A stretch of DNA of 64,000 nt, from the NCBI GenBank assembly GCA_016748015.1, contig JAAOMT010000607.1, positions 1 through 64,000 on the forward strand. Reading direction: 5' to 3'. Both the position numbers and the translations under genes were made by a program. Every line of letters starts with the position of its first letter. Positions within the stretch are counted from its first letter, which is position 1. Source of the DNA: Geosiphon pyriformis (taxonomy: Eukaryota > Glomeromycota > Glomeromycetes > Archaeosporales > Geosiphonaceae). This document shows positions 1-10,962 of the stretch, piece after piece. Below the pieces are notes generated by a model, which made no database searches, had not been told where the DNA came from, and saw only the letters and a list, made by a program, of their open reading frames with translations.

Positions 1-2040
1 TGATACACTCAGAGCAAATTTAATTGATTATTCTTAGAGAATTAAACCTAACCTACAACAATAAGATATTTCGATTAATAAAAGTTTTAAGGATAAGGCA
101 TGAAGTCTTTTTTTAAAACTTATTGTTTGCTTTGTAAGTTGATATTTAAAAATAATCTCAACAATGAATTGAAAAGTCAGCAGGTTTATAAAAATAAAAT
201 ATTTTTTGAAAAATTATTAGTGTTAGTGTTTGATGACAGAGTTACCCCATGAATCAGCACCGAAACATAGTATTTTTTGCTATACACATTTTTTGGTGGA
301 TAATTTTAAGAAAGGGTTACTTAATCCTAGAGAGTATATGAATATGCTTAATTTTAGAGCAAAAGGTAAAAAAAACTGATTTTGTTTTGGTTAGGTGTAA
401 GAGTGTTGTTATAAATAAATGTAGATAAAAAATAGAGCTGACATTCAATTTTGATATTTGATATTTTGATTGAAAGGTGATATTGGAAAGGGAGAAAAGA
501 TTTAATGCTGCTAAAATGAAGGTTCAAACAATATTACAAGATTTTTTTTGTTTACGATTCATTTTCATAAAGCCATTCAAAATATTCTGTGCAAATGAAT
601 CTCCTGGTTCTACTGCTTTTGAGTAGAGCTCAAATGCTTTTTCTGGGTTTTTCGTTGTTCCTAATTCCTTTTTATAAGACTGTTCAAGATTTTTCTGTAT
701 ATCTAAATTTCCAGCCTCACTAGATATACTAGATATGCCACTTAAGCTGATAGTGATGTAATTACTAAAACTATTATCTATTGTTTCTAGAACCGGACAA
801 CTGGATATCCATTCAATTTGGTTAAGACGATCAAGAACTTCAACTATCGATGGACGAACTTGGGGTGAATTATCCCAACATTCAGCGTAAAGTTTAACAT
901 ACTTTGCAGGAGTATTTTGAATTGGCGTTTCTCGACCTACATATACTATAGACCCTATATTAAAACATGGAGGGCGTCCACTTGATAACTCCCATAAAAG
1001 TACGCCAAGTGCATATATATCAGATTTTTCATTTCGAATATGTTTATCATTGAGTAGACACTGAGGCTCAATATAAAAAATTTGCCCTAAAACCTTCGAA
1101 GATTCTCCAGTTATATCTTTTAGATTTTTGGCAAGTCTATGATCCGAAATTTTTATCGAATTATTGTGAATCAAGATGCTTAAAGAATTCTTTTTTGTGA
1201 ATATAGTTTAAAAAAGATAAATGAATATTATGAATTTAGTATTGAATAAACAAATTGCCTCTATAAACTAAAGATTTTACTCACAAGATCTCTGTGAATA
1301 ATATTTTCTGCATGGAGACAGGCAATCCCACTGGCCATTTCATTTGCAAGTCGCAATTTCTCAGTACTATCCATGTTAGAAAAGTTTGATTGTAGATATT
1401 GACGTAGAGTTCCTCCATTTGCGTATTCCAAGACGAGCATATATTTATTCCGAGTAACTTAATATAGGTTTGAAAACCAGCCTTCAATTTTAAATGATAA
1501 TTCAAATTTCTATTCTTTAATAAATCTTAAAATTTTACCTTGGCTAAATTTCTTGTGACACCAAAGAACTGAATAATATTTGGAAAATAGCCGACTGTTC
1601 TGAAAAACTGCATCTATAAAGAATAAGTTAGTTTTATAATCTTTTTCATTAGGATTTTAAATTTTGAAAGCGTTAATATAGATGGAATAATTACTTCTTT
1701 AATAAATTCCTGTATTTCAAATATATCACTATTCGAGGACTGTTTTAAATATTTTAATGCGAATTGCATATCGTTGCTGCCTCTTTTCAACTTGGCACTG
1801 AAAATCTCTCCAAATCCATCCTGTCCAATTCTCTGAATGCTATGAAATTCGTCATACTTAAAAAGTTTAATATTTCCCTCTTGAATTGATTTTTCAAGCC
1901 AGTCGAAAGGTGAAATGGGATTTCCAATTAATGAAGTTGAAGACATATTTTTCAAATGCTACAAAGAGGCTATCGTAATTTAAGTATTTTGTGTGAGAAA
2001 GAAGAATCTAGTGAGAGTTCTCCGACTTATGGGGGGTACA
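1..2040. repeat. Left arm of large inverted repeat
   Basis: This arm is homologous in reverse complement to about 10835-13740. The match is visible at the outer ends (the first 150 bases against 13590-13740) and through the whole kinase-Sel1 gene. The right arm is longer because it keeps about seven Sel1 units where this arm keeps one. The arms carry substitutions and indels, so this is not a fresh duplication or a simple assembly fold-back. Confidence 0.8.
524..1955 (-). pseudogene. Protein kinase-Sel1 fusion, copy A, probable pseudogene
   Basis: Four exons can be traced: 1955-1695, 1613-1539, 1457-1285 and 1189-524. They encode a Gly-rich loop (GQDGFG), the ATP-binding Lys in FALKYLK, a C-lobe with HRDL at the end of exon 3, SDIYALGVLLWELSSGRPP, and one Sel1-like repeat at the C-terminus. 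This layout matches the TKL-like kinase-Sel1 families expanded in arbuscular mycorrhizal fungi. Exon 2 ends in phase 0 while exon 3 needs two leading bases, so the frame breaks there. The DFG/DLG position reads DHR, and the Asn of HRDxxxxN is not visible after the third intron. Copy C has one more A in exon 2, consistent with a 1-base loss here. A sequencing error in exon 2 is the main alternative to a pseudogene. Confidence 0.75.
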
Positions 2041-2916
2041 GCATATTTTATCGGAGCATTCTCTTTTGCCATCTGGTGATCACAACGAAATAGGATAAAG
2101 CCTTTTAAACAGAATCCCAATTGTATTTTTCATCTATATGGTTATAAATCACAAATATATATTTTAATTAAGACCATAAAATCTTTTTTGATATTTTCTA
2201 AATACAAAAATGGTGAAATCTTTTGATTTAGACAATATATTAAATAGGATTCATTTGAATCATTTTTAATTAACATATTAGGTTTTATTTAATTTTTCAA
2301 GTTTTAATTAATGTCAAGGTTAATTCAAAATAATTTTTAGAATTAGAATTTAATTAAATCATTATAAAAATAATAATTTAAAAATCAAATTATAAATTTT
2401 TGCTACAGATTATTTTGAAATTTTTTTTATTTAGTGTCTATATAATTAATCTATTACAAAAGTTTTTATTATTTTACATAAAAAATATACAATAAAAATT
2501 ACAGAATTAAAATATATTAAATATGTTATATAACATAATAAATTTTCAAGGTCAAATAATTTATTAGCTTTTTAATAAAGAATTTCTTCATAATTTTTAA
2601 CAATATATATTTAAAATATATTTAAAGCAACAAATAAAAAGATTTTAAACATCTAATTTTTCAACAAAACCTTTTTATATATATGTTATTCTTCAAATTT
2701 ATAAATAATATAACCCATTTTCAGTTTTATTATTTAATGCAAAAATCTAAACGCAGTTGATTCTTTTGTTAAATACTAAACTAAATTCGTATATTCGATT
2801 TGTGATTCTTTTGGTTGAAAATATAATGAAAAAATGGAATATGTTTTCTTAAACATCTTTCAACTTTATATTTGCAATTTGAGGATATGATTGCATATAA
2901 TATTAGCGTGTATAAA
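2041..2916. other. AT-rich intergenic stretch
   Basis: I see no gene here. The stretch consists of very AT-rich sequence with short homopolymer runs upstream of kinase copy A. Confidence 0.6.
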
Positions 2917-3063
2917 TCAGTGGGTTAGGCCAGCATCAAAGATATTTCTGGGGATTTTCCATTGTGCCAGAAAGTTGTCATTCCTCTCTTTACGAACATC
3001 TCGATAAGCTGAAAGCTTTTGTCGAGCCCAATACGCATTATATGCAAAGATTGATTTTGGAGT
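2917..3063 (-). pseudogene. Orphan coding-like fragment
   Basis: One minus-strand frame reads 48 residues to a TGA, with the segments AYNAYWARQKLSAYRDVRKE and NDNFLAQWKIP. Base composition is less AT-rich than the surroundings and the peptide is not low complexity, so it may be the last exon of a lost gene. There is no ATG and no clear 3' splice site upstream. The overlapping ATG-started frame (2925-3149) looks less protein-like over this stretch. I do not recognise the family. Confidence 0.25.
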
Positions 3064-3159
3064 TGAAATACAATTGTTAATTTAATTTGGTTGTTTTTAT
3101 TTATATTTAAGAAGTAATAATTGCTTTTTGGCTGTTTTTTCTTGGCCATTTGAAAAGTA

Positions 3160-4055
3160 GTGGTAGAAGTAATAATTAAAATGGATAGTTTAGCTACTGA
3201 TTTGTTGTTAAAACTCTGAAACTCTTTTTGATAGTAAGAACAACACTAAAACTAGTTTTGGTATGTTGTTTTGAAAAATTTTTAATGAAAAAGAAAATTT
3301 TAGCCAAAGAAAAGAAATACTTTTAAAACAAACAAAAATTGGCTTGCATTTAAAATATTTGAGAATAAAAATTTTATAATATTTAGTATATTTAATATTT
3401 TTTAATTACTATAAAAAAAAGTAGAGATTGTTTTTTTATTTTTTGCTTTGGTTTTAATTATGGAGATTAAAAAAATAAAGTTTTTTGAATTAAATATATT
3501 TTATTAAAAAGTTTTTAAACAAATTTTGAATGTTATAACTTGCAAAAAATTTAAAATAATTCTTTTAAGCTTTTTCAAAGTTATAAAAAACAGAATATAA
3601 TAATATAATAATATAATTAATAGTATTTTAAAAATAATTTGCACTTGTTACTTATTTAAAAAACAATGAGTAATTATATTTAGAATAATAACTTACAAAA
3701 AATATTTTGCCAATTATTCTTTGTCAAACCTATATTATCATTTTAGTAAACTCAATGTCGCGGTGTTGTGAGTTTAGTTATTGAGAATAAAGGCAAAAGA
3801 ATTAAATATTAATTTTAGATTAATAAAATCAGTTGTTTCTGGTCTTTTTAACAATATGATTTTCGTAACACTGTAAAATTATGAGTAACTGAGCGAAGTA
3901 ATCACAATCTTTGACTGGGTGAGGTGATCACAACCGGCATATATTGTATTATCATATTTCACATTTTTGACTTTTAAATTTTCAGTATATTTTCAAATAA
4001 GTAATCAAACAATAATGCCACACAAATATTGACAAATTTGTTTAATTTTGGACCG
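3160..4055. other. AT-rich intergenic stretch
   Basis: There is no supported gene. The sequence contains a short run of tandem TAATA units near 3597-3620 and otherwise unstructured AT-rich DNA. Confidence 0.5.
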
Positions 4056-4253
4056 CTAACAATAAAAACATGGTAAACGAATGAAGTTATTAATAATTAG
4101 CAGAAACTTTAACATACTGGTAAGAGCAGCCACGTTATCCTTTTGATCTTCTAAGAGATTCCATGACTTTCTATACTGTTCTATGGCACCTGAAGGATTG
4201 GAAATGTCAACGCTTTTTAAAAATTGAGATATGTGGCAAGGTATCGTATTCAT
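4056..4253 (-). CDS. Possible short first exon, unknown product
   Basis: An ATG-started minus-strand frame gives a helical-looking 5' part containing SGAIEQYRKSWNLLEDQKDN, followed after about 46 residues by a GTATGT that could be a splice donor. Past that point the frame becomes AT-rich and hydrophobic, as expected of read-through into an intron. I found no convincing downstream exon. It lies 190 bp beyond the stop of the peroxidase gene on the same strand. It may be a gene fragment or chance. Confidence 0.25.
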   Translation of the reverse strand: MNTIPCHISQFLKSVDISNPSGAIEQYRKSWNLLEDQKDNVAALTSMLKFLLIINNFIRLPCFYC

Positions 4254-4442
4254 GCTTTGGTTTAAATTGTACTAATTTTTACCATTCTAAAATCAAAAGT
4301 TAAGTTTCGATGGAAACAACTTAATGGATTAATATTTTATGGCTATCGTAAGAAGCTTTTATATTTAATTCTTTTGATTGACTATGATATTCTCGAAAAT
4401 TTAAAATTTCTAGAATACAAAAATTGAAGAAATACAATCTCT

Positions 4443-5376
4443 CTAAGGATTGAGTATTTGATTAACATTAAATCCTGGATCATTAGACACTAACCACGAG
4501 TATGGAAATAGATCAAAAGCTTGAATTTTCTGTAAATCAGTTGCACTAATATTCTTTGAAGGAGGTTTAAATCCGTCTACGAGTCGCTCATAACGAAAAA
4601 AAGGTTCGGCGATTTTTAAATCTACTTCAAGGTGTGTATCCCAGCCAAAAACACTAAGAAAATTTGAAGATTCAACAAGTTTAGCTCTTTGGGTTTCAGG
4701 TCGACCGGCGGTACAGTTTGGATTGTATTTGAAGCATTTTAAAGTTCTGAGAGTTTCTGCTTGGGTAATCGATTTCGGCGTTATTTTACCAACGCTGAAT
4801 GAGAAGAAATCGTTGACAAGGGTTTGATTTACAGGTATAATGTTGCCATCATTTAGATCATTTCTTATTAAAGAAGCATCGTGTTCGATAAAATTATGTC
4901 TGAATAAATCATCAAGGTTTCTAGTAAAATAATCATAAGTAATAAATTAGGAATCTTAGACATTGGGAATTGAAAATTTAACTTAGGACAGGTGTTCAAT
5001 ACATACATCTTTCCATCAGTGCCAAGCACTGCGACGACACCATTACTTTGAGAAGTTGAAAGAGCATCATCAAAACGATAGATTTTCGTAACTGCAGTAG
5101 CAAGCGTGAGCGCACTTATATTTTTTCCATCACGGGGCCTTTTCACAGAATAAAAATTGAAATTTTCAAATTCAAATTCAAAATTATTATTAAATCCAGA
5201 AATTTACAAGGTGAAACTTACAAGAAACCATGATTAGCAAGGGAGTTAAGTCCTGGGCATGGTGATCTTTTATCATTAGGCCCTGCTGGCCTCCAATCAG
5301 GGTAGGCATTAATGATGTGAGCCAAGATTAAAAGATTGAAAATAATAAAAACCAAAAAGCGTTTCAGTGAGTCCAT
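4443..5376 (-). CDS. Secreted heme-thiolate (chloroperoxidase-type) peroxidase
   Basis: Three exons (5376-5222, 5138-5007, 4920-4443) join in frame with GT-AG introns of 83 and 86 bp to give 254 residues. Residues 1-24 look like a signal peptide. Residues 38-52 (SPCPGLNSLANHGFL) contain the PCP motif whose Cys40 would be the axial heme ligand, and residues 108-110 read EHD within IEHDAS, the distal motif of chloroperoxidase-type members of peroxidase family 2 (unspecific peroxygenases usually have EGD). These enzymes use H2O2 to oxidise or halogenate organic substrates outside the cell. The length fits short members of the family. All three exons are open and both motifs are present, so the gene looks functional although it sits inside a decayed duplicated region. 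Substrate cannot be inferred. Confidence 0.85.
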
Positions 5377-5459
5377 TTTGATAAATTGATTTCAACTGTA
5401 GTAATTATAACTATTGCAACTTAAAAATGTCAGGAACGACAAAGACTTAATCAACTCTT

Positions 5460-5468
5460 CTTTTTATA
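5460..5468 (-). promoter_or_regulatory. TATA-like box of the peroxidase gene
   Basis: On the minus strand the sequence reads TATAAAAAG about 85-90 bases upstream of the ATG at 5376, a normal distance for a TATA element. It is predicted from sequence and position only. Confidence 0.4.
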
Positions 5469-5479
5469 CTCTATTGAAC

Positions 5480-6840
5480 AGCTTCTCTGGTCGAAACAAA
5501 AATTTAATTCCATCTAAAAAATCTGAGCTCGGATAAAGCTCGTTTTGAAAATTTTTGTAATACAAACGCCCAGTTAATTGTGCAATGAAATTTCCTGCAG
5601 TTTTGTTTTAAAAATTGAAAAATCGGTTCAAATAGATTTCAATTGAAAGCACCCCAAAGATAAAGATTGATTTTTTTGATAAAATATTTGCTTATCCATT
5701 ATTCATATTACACTAATTAGATTACAAAGGAATTATTAAAGACAGATTACATTATGTTTTAAATATCCAAAAAGACAAATTTAAAAAAATTTCACCCTTG
5801 AACTTAATTATTTATTGTAATAAATCGCTGTTAGATGTCACCTCATGTCCATGATTTTTCAATAACCAAATATGGAAGAAAAATAAAATTCAATAAGTTT
5901 CCTAAAAAATTGATTTCTGTGCTAAGCCTTGTGTGACGATCTTAAAAAGAAACTAAATGTATGCACATGTTGAATATCATGTTAAATTTTGAAGAGCCAT
6001 TCAACTTTTAGTTTTGTCTTAATCTGGAAACAGTGAAGGACAAGGGGTTTCTAAGGATTGACCTTTAAAGTAGGATATTTGGTTTGTGCTTTAGGCGAAG
6101 GATATTTTACCTTTTCGAAAATTTATCACCAGGGAAAATACTCAAATCAGTAAAAATCGCGTGTTTTGCGAATACTGTGTAAAGCCTTCTTTATAAAGAT
6201 ATAATTGAAACTGAAGAAATCAACAAAAAGGCATTATAAATTGTTTAAATTTGTTTTCACTGCCCTATTAGGAAAGCTAATTCTTTTTTAATCAACGAAT
6301 CCAGCTCACATGGATGATTGATAGCCAATACTATTTTTGGTAATTTAGAAGTTTCCATTCAAAAACCAGCATTAAGCAATCATGTCCAAAACTGTTGTAC
6401 TCTATGCAAAACTTGCCGTCACAGTCCTTGCATTTTATGGCTAACACATTTTAGTGCCAAAATCTTAATTTTCAGTAAGATGATAAAAAACAAAGTTGGT
6501 TAATTTTCTATTGAGTAACAAAGGCTGATAATTTAAGTTTTATTCCTCAAAAAAAAATTTGAGCACAATTAAATTCTTAAAAAATTTTAATTAGTTTTGC
6601 AAACTTATTTTTAATAACAAGATATGGTTTTTATTTTTTTTTGAAAAGAACTAATTTTGATTATTATTTTTCTTATAAATTATTTTTATACTCAATTTTA
6701 TAATATTTAAGTAACGTTTATAAATAATATCATTTTTTATTTTCAATATGAAAAATAATTAAGTTGTAATTCTAATTAAAAATATATTAATTTATATTGT
6801 AAATTAATTGACATAATACATGTAACTAATTCTTCTTTAT
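5480..6840. other. Intergenic stretch upstream of the peroxidase
   Basis: No gene is supported. The short plus-strand frame at 6318-6503 has no recognisable features and is probably chance. Confidence 0.5.
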
Positions 6841-6842
6841 TT

Positions 6843-8111
6843 GAAAAAAACAGTCATTCCCCATTTTTTGTTTATTATTTTTTTCAAAGTTTAAACATAC
6901 GCTGAAAAAAATTTTGCTTGGCAAAAATATGACACATGCCTATATGCAGTTAACCAACATTGAAAAGGTCAAAATACTAGCTCTTAAAAAAATTATGAGT
7001 GCTAAGAAAATTGTGAAAGACATAATGCGTGACTTCACAACAATACGACGGTTCTTGACTAAATACAAAAGGACTAAGAATCAAAAAATTTATCACAGCT
7101 CAGAAGATTACGTGTTCTAAAAAAAACCAAAAAATCCATTTATACGAAAAGCTATAAGATAACAATGCAAGCCACTTTATGATATTTTTAATAATTTAGA
7201 GCTTAAATACGCTTTAGCAACAACTAGGCAGTTCATGATGCAGGAAATTGATCCATATAGCAACAAAAAAGTTATTTATTTCAAAAAATTAAGTAATTAA
7301 AAAAGTAACTTGTTACAAAGAAATATATATTATTAGTGGCGTGTTATTCTCTTAGATAGAATGAGCGTATAAATTGGAAAATAATTATGACAATTAAAGT
7401 TATGGTGTCATACAGGAGAAAGATATAATGTAGAATGTTTAACTCCAACTTTCAAAAGTAGTCGAAGCTCGGTAATGGTTTGGGATGTTTTGTAATGAAT
7501 TCAATAATCTGTTAGCTTTTTTTGATAGAAAAAAAGAAAAATCAATAAAAAATTTTATTTAAAGGTTTATGAAATTCTTGTATCATTTTACAAATTATAG
7601 TGCTCATAAGTAAGGGAAAATTTGGTGTTTCAACACCACAAAAACTTCAATAATTTCTCAGAATACAAAAATTCGAAATTTATAAGAAAAATTGATAAAA
7701 CTATTTTACTTGTACAAACAATAGTATATGAAAAAAGAGTTAAATTTATCAGTTATTGAATTTATTTTTAATTATTGTTAATCTTATTTTTCTTTTATTT
7801 GTAAATAAATTAGATAATATAACAACAATAATAGTGACAATAACTTGCATTAATGTAATATACTTACACTCTCTCAAAAGTCGCTATTAATACAACTTAA
7901 AATTTAGAGTCTTTTGAAAATACAAATTTGTTATGAGCTTAACTTTGTAAAAAAATTTCAATTTTCATTTTAATGATATTTTTATTACCCCGCTCATGGT
8001 TAAATATGATTAATATATCTATAAATAAAATTTGAAAAGCTATTTTATCATTTTTGTGACACAAAATAACATAAAAGTAAAGTGTCCCATGACTTTTTTC
8101 CGGGTAGTGTA
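6843..8111 (+). mobile_element. Degenerate Tc1/mariner-like element
   Basis: Length (about 1.27 kb) and layout fit a Tc1-type element. At 6950-7120 a frame reads a helix-turn-helix start (LTNIEKVKILALKK, then RDFTTIRRFLTKYKR), resembling the paired-type DNA-binding domain of Tc1 transposases. At 7403-7495 a frame reads GERYNVECLTPTFKSS followed by SVMVWDV, matching the region of the DDE domain that usually ends VMVWGC. The right end, 8076-8111, reads as a terminal repeat containing GTGTCCCATGACTTTTTTCC and ends with TA; a weaker inverted match lies at 6843-6866. Stops and frameshifts throughout mean it cannot be autonomous. Confidence 0.6.
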
Positions 8112-9172
8112 GCTCTGTGCTTCTGAATTCCCTGCTGCAATACATATTACACCTTAAGCTGACAATGGTATAATTACTAAAACTATTATCTATTTTTCAG
8201 AATCGGACAACTGGATATCCATTCAATTTGGTTAAGACGATCAAGAACTTCAACTATCGATGGACGGACTTGGGGTGAATTATCCCAACATTCAGTTTGA
8301 AGTTTAACATACTTTGCAGGAGTATTTTGAATTAGCGTTTCTCGACTACCATTTACTATAGACCCTATATTAAAACATGGAGGGCGTCCACTTGATAACT
8401 CCCATAAAAGCATCCCGAGTGCATATATATCAGATTTTTCATTTCGAATATATTTATAATTTAGTAGGTACTGAGGTTCAACATAAAATATTTGCCCAAA
8501 AACCTTCGAAGATTTTCCAGATATATCTTTTAGATGTTTGGCAAGTCCAAGATCCGAAATTTTTATCGAATTATTGTGAATCAAGATGCTTAAAGAATTC
8601 TTTTTTGTGAATATAGGTTAATAAAGATGAATAAATATTGTGAATTTATCATTGAATAAACAAATGTCTCTTCGAACTAAAGACTTCATTCACAAGATCT
8701 ATAAGAATAATATTTCTGCATGGAAACAGGCAATCCCGCTAGTCAGCTCATTATTCCAAGACGAGTATATATTCATTTTGATTACCTATTATAGGTTGTG
8801 AAATCAGCCTTCAAGTTTAAATGATAAATTAAATTTCAATTCTATAATATCTTAAAATTTTTGCCTTGGATTAAAATTCTTGTGCCGACTGTTCTGAGAA
8901 ATTGCATCTATCAATAATAAGATAGCTCTATAAACTTTTTTATTAAGATATCAAGTTTTGAAAGCGCAATATAGATGAAAAACAAACTTCTTTAATAAAT
9001 TCTTTCATTTCGAATATATCACTATTTGAAGACTGTTTCAGAGAATCAAATGTGAATTGCATATCGTTGCCACCTCTTTTTAACTTGGCATAGAAAACCT
9101 CTCCAAATCCACCCTATCCAATGTTCTGAATGCTATGAAATTTATCATATTTAAAAGTTTAATATTTTTCTT
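8112..9172 (-). pseudogene. Kinase-Sel1 copy B, truncated pseudogene
   Basis: All four exons of the family can be traced but are damaged. The Gly-rich loop has an in-frame stop (CAG to TAG), the ATP-binding Lys segment FALKYLK is replaced by FTFDSLK, the middle of exon 2 is deleted, and exon 3 has lost the part between LVLE and the alpha-E helix. The last exon (8584-8186) is open and reads SDLGLAK and SDIYALGMLLWELSSGRPP. Just past its stop, 8112-8138 reads AAGNSEAQS in reverse, a typical Sel1 boundary, and stops exactly at the terminal repeat of the Tc1-like element. The Sel1 array was therefore cut or deleted at that junction. Confidence 0.85.
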
Positions 9173-10834
9173 CATTTGCATTTATAGTGTTAATTTCAAT
9201 TATTTCAATTATGTATTAATCACTAATGTTTCATTCTATTTTTAAAATTAATTTTTGATCTATTAAATAGTTTTATTGTTTGTTTTTTTATTTTCAGACT
9301 GAAGTTAAATTTATATATATTTTTTTTAAGTTAAATTTTTGTCAAACTTAGCTTGAAAACTAAAAAATTGCTTTTGAAATTTATTGAATAAATACCTGTT
9401 GAAAATAATAAATATAATTTATTAAATTCTAAAGTGCCAATTATAACATAGAATTTTAGCAACTGAATTTTTTTATTGGCAATTACAAACTATTTTTCAA
9501 CCTCTAAATTTCTTATAAAAAGATTAATAGCTGTTATTTTAAAACTAATTAGATTAATTAAATTGCTTACACATTTAATTTGTTTTTTTGTTAAGCCTTT
9601 TTTAATCAGATTTATATTTTTTTATTTTAATTCTTTTCATTTATTAATATATTATTTTAATTAGTAACAATAGTTTTAACAATACACATAATTACTTCAG
9701 TTAATTTAAAACTGACGATATTTTAATTAAGTATATCTTTAATTTATAATATAAATAATCAACATAACAATTAAATTCGCTAATTTTGGACTAATAAAAA
9801 CCAAGTAAAAAATTTTATTAAGTTTTATTAACCAAAAATTATATATATAAAATAAACCAAATTATTGTTTTTAGTATTAAATGTTGTAAATAAGTAGTTT
9901 TATTAGAAAAAATAATAAAAATTAAAAAAAAATTTCTACATATAAGATACAATATCATTGAAACTTTCATTTGAATGTTCGGTTTTTTTAAGATTTGTTT
10001 GCATTTATGTTCTATTATTTGCATACTAATGTATAAATGAAGTATTCTATCAACTTTTGTCATATATTTTGAAAGTTTGTATTTGAATAAAAAATCTGTT
10101 TTTTGACTTTTTGTGCTAGTAATAAGATGATTTAAAAATTTTTTAAAAATTCTAACTTCTAATAAAAAGTAATTTATAATAATTAAAAATATTATTTTAA
10201 TTTATTTTATAAGAGTTCTTAAGGCTTTCAAAAAGTATAGTAAATTATTTAAAGATGTACTATTTGCTTTTCTACATTTCTGATATTATAGCACTTTTGA
10301 AACAAGTTATTTATTCTTGAGTTTTTTGAAATCATTAATTTTATCAGTTTAGCAAAATTGCTAGCTTTAGAAATAAGTTATCTCCAAAAATTGAAAGTTT
10401 GTATGGTTAAGTCATAATGTTAATGATCATTCTTTAAGAATGTGGGAGCTTAGATTTTTGCCAAGAAATTTATTTTTTCTTTTCAAATTATTACATACTG
10501 TAGAATCTCTAATGGCAAAATTAATTTATTAATATAATATTAGAAAATGTTGAATCAGCCTCTTTAACTTGATAAAATTTTATTTTTGAGAGAACTATAT
10601 TTTCTTTTGTGAGTTTGCGATGAATGTAAAATATGTATAACAGATGAAGTTTTTCTTTCAATATTAACTTGTTCTGTCATAATAATATAATTAATTTAAA
10701 AATACTAAATTAAATAAGTGGAAAGAATTTTTTTGGAATATTTAAAGTCAGCATTCAAAAATATCAATTATGATATTAGTGAAAAAATTTTAACCCGATC
10801 TTCGAATGATCGATAATTACCATGTCCTAATCTC
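9173..10834. other. AT-rich intergenic stretch between kinase copies B and C
   Basis: I see no gene. The sequence is extremely AT-rich; short frames near 9476 and 9839 are low-complexity and unsupported. Confidence 0.5.
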
Positions 10835-10962
10835 ACATAATTTTTACCAATCCTATTTAGTTGCGATCACACTGCCCGAATAAAATACGGTATGCCTGAT
10901 AAGTTAATAACTCTCTAGATTCTTCACCCAAAATACTTAAACTGCGATAGCATTCGAAACAT

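Noticed and set aside
8377-8610. Identical 77-codon frames here and at 11683-11916
   Set aside because: Both are antisense shadows of kinase exon 4. Their identity shows recent conversion between copies, not a gene.
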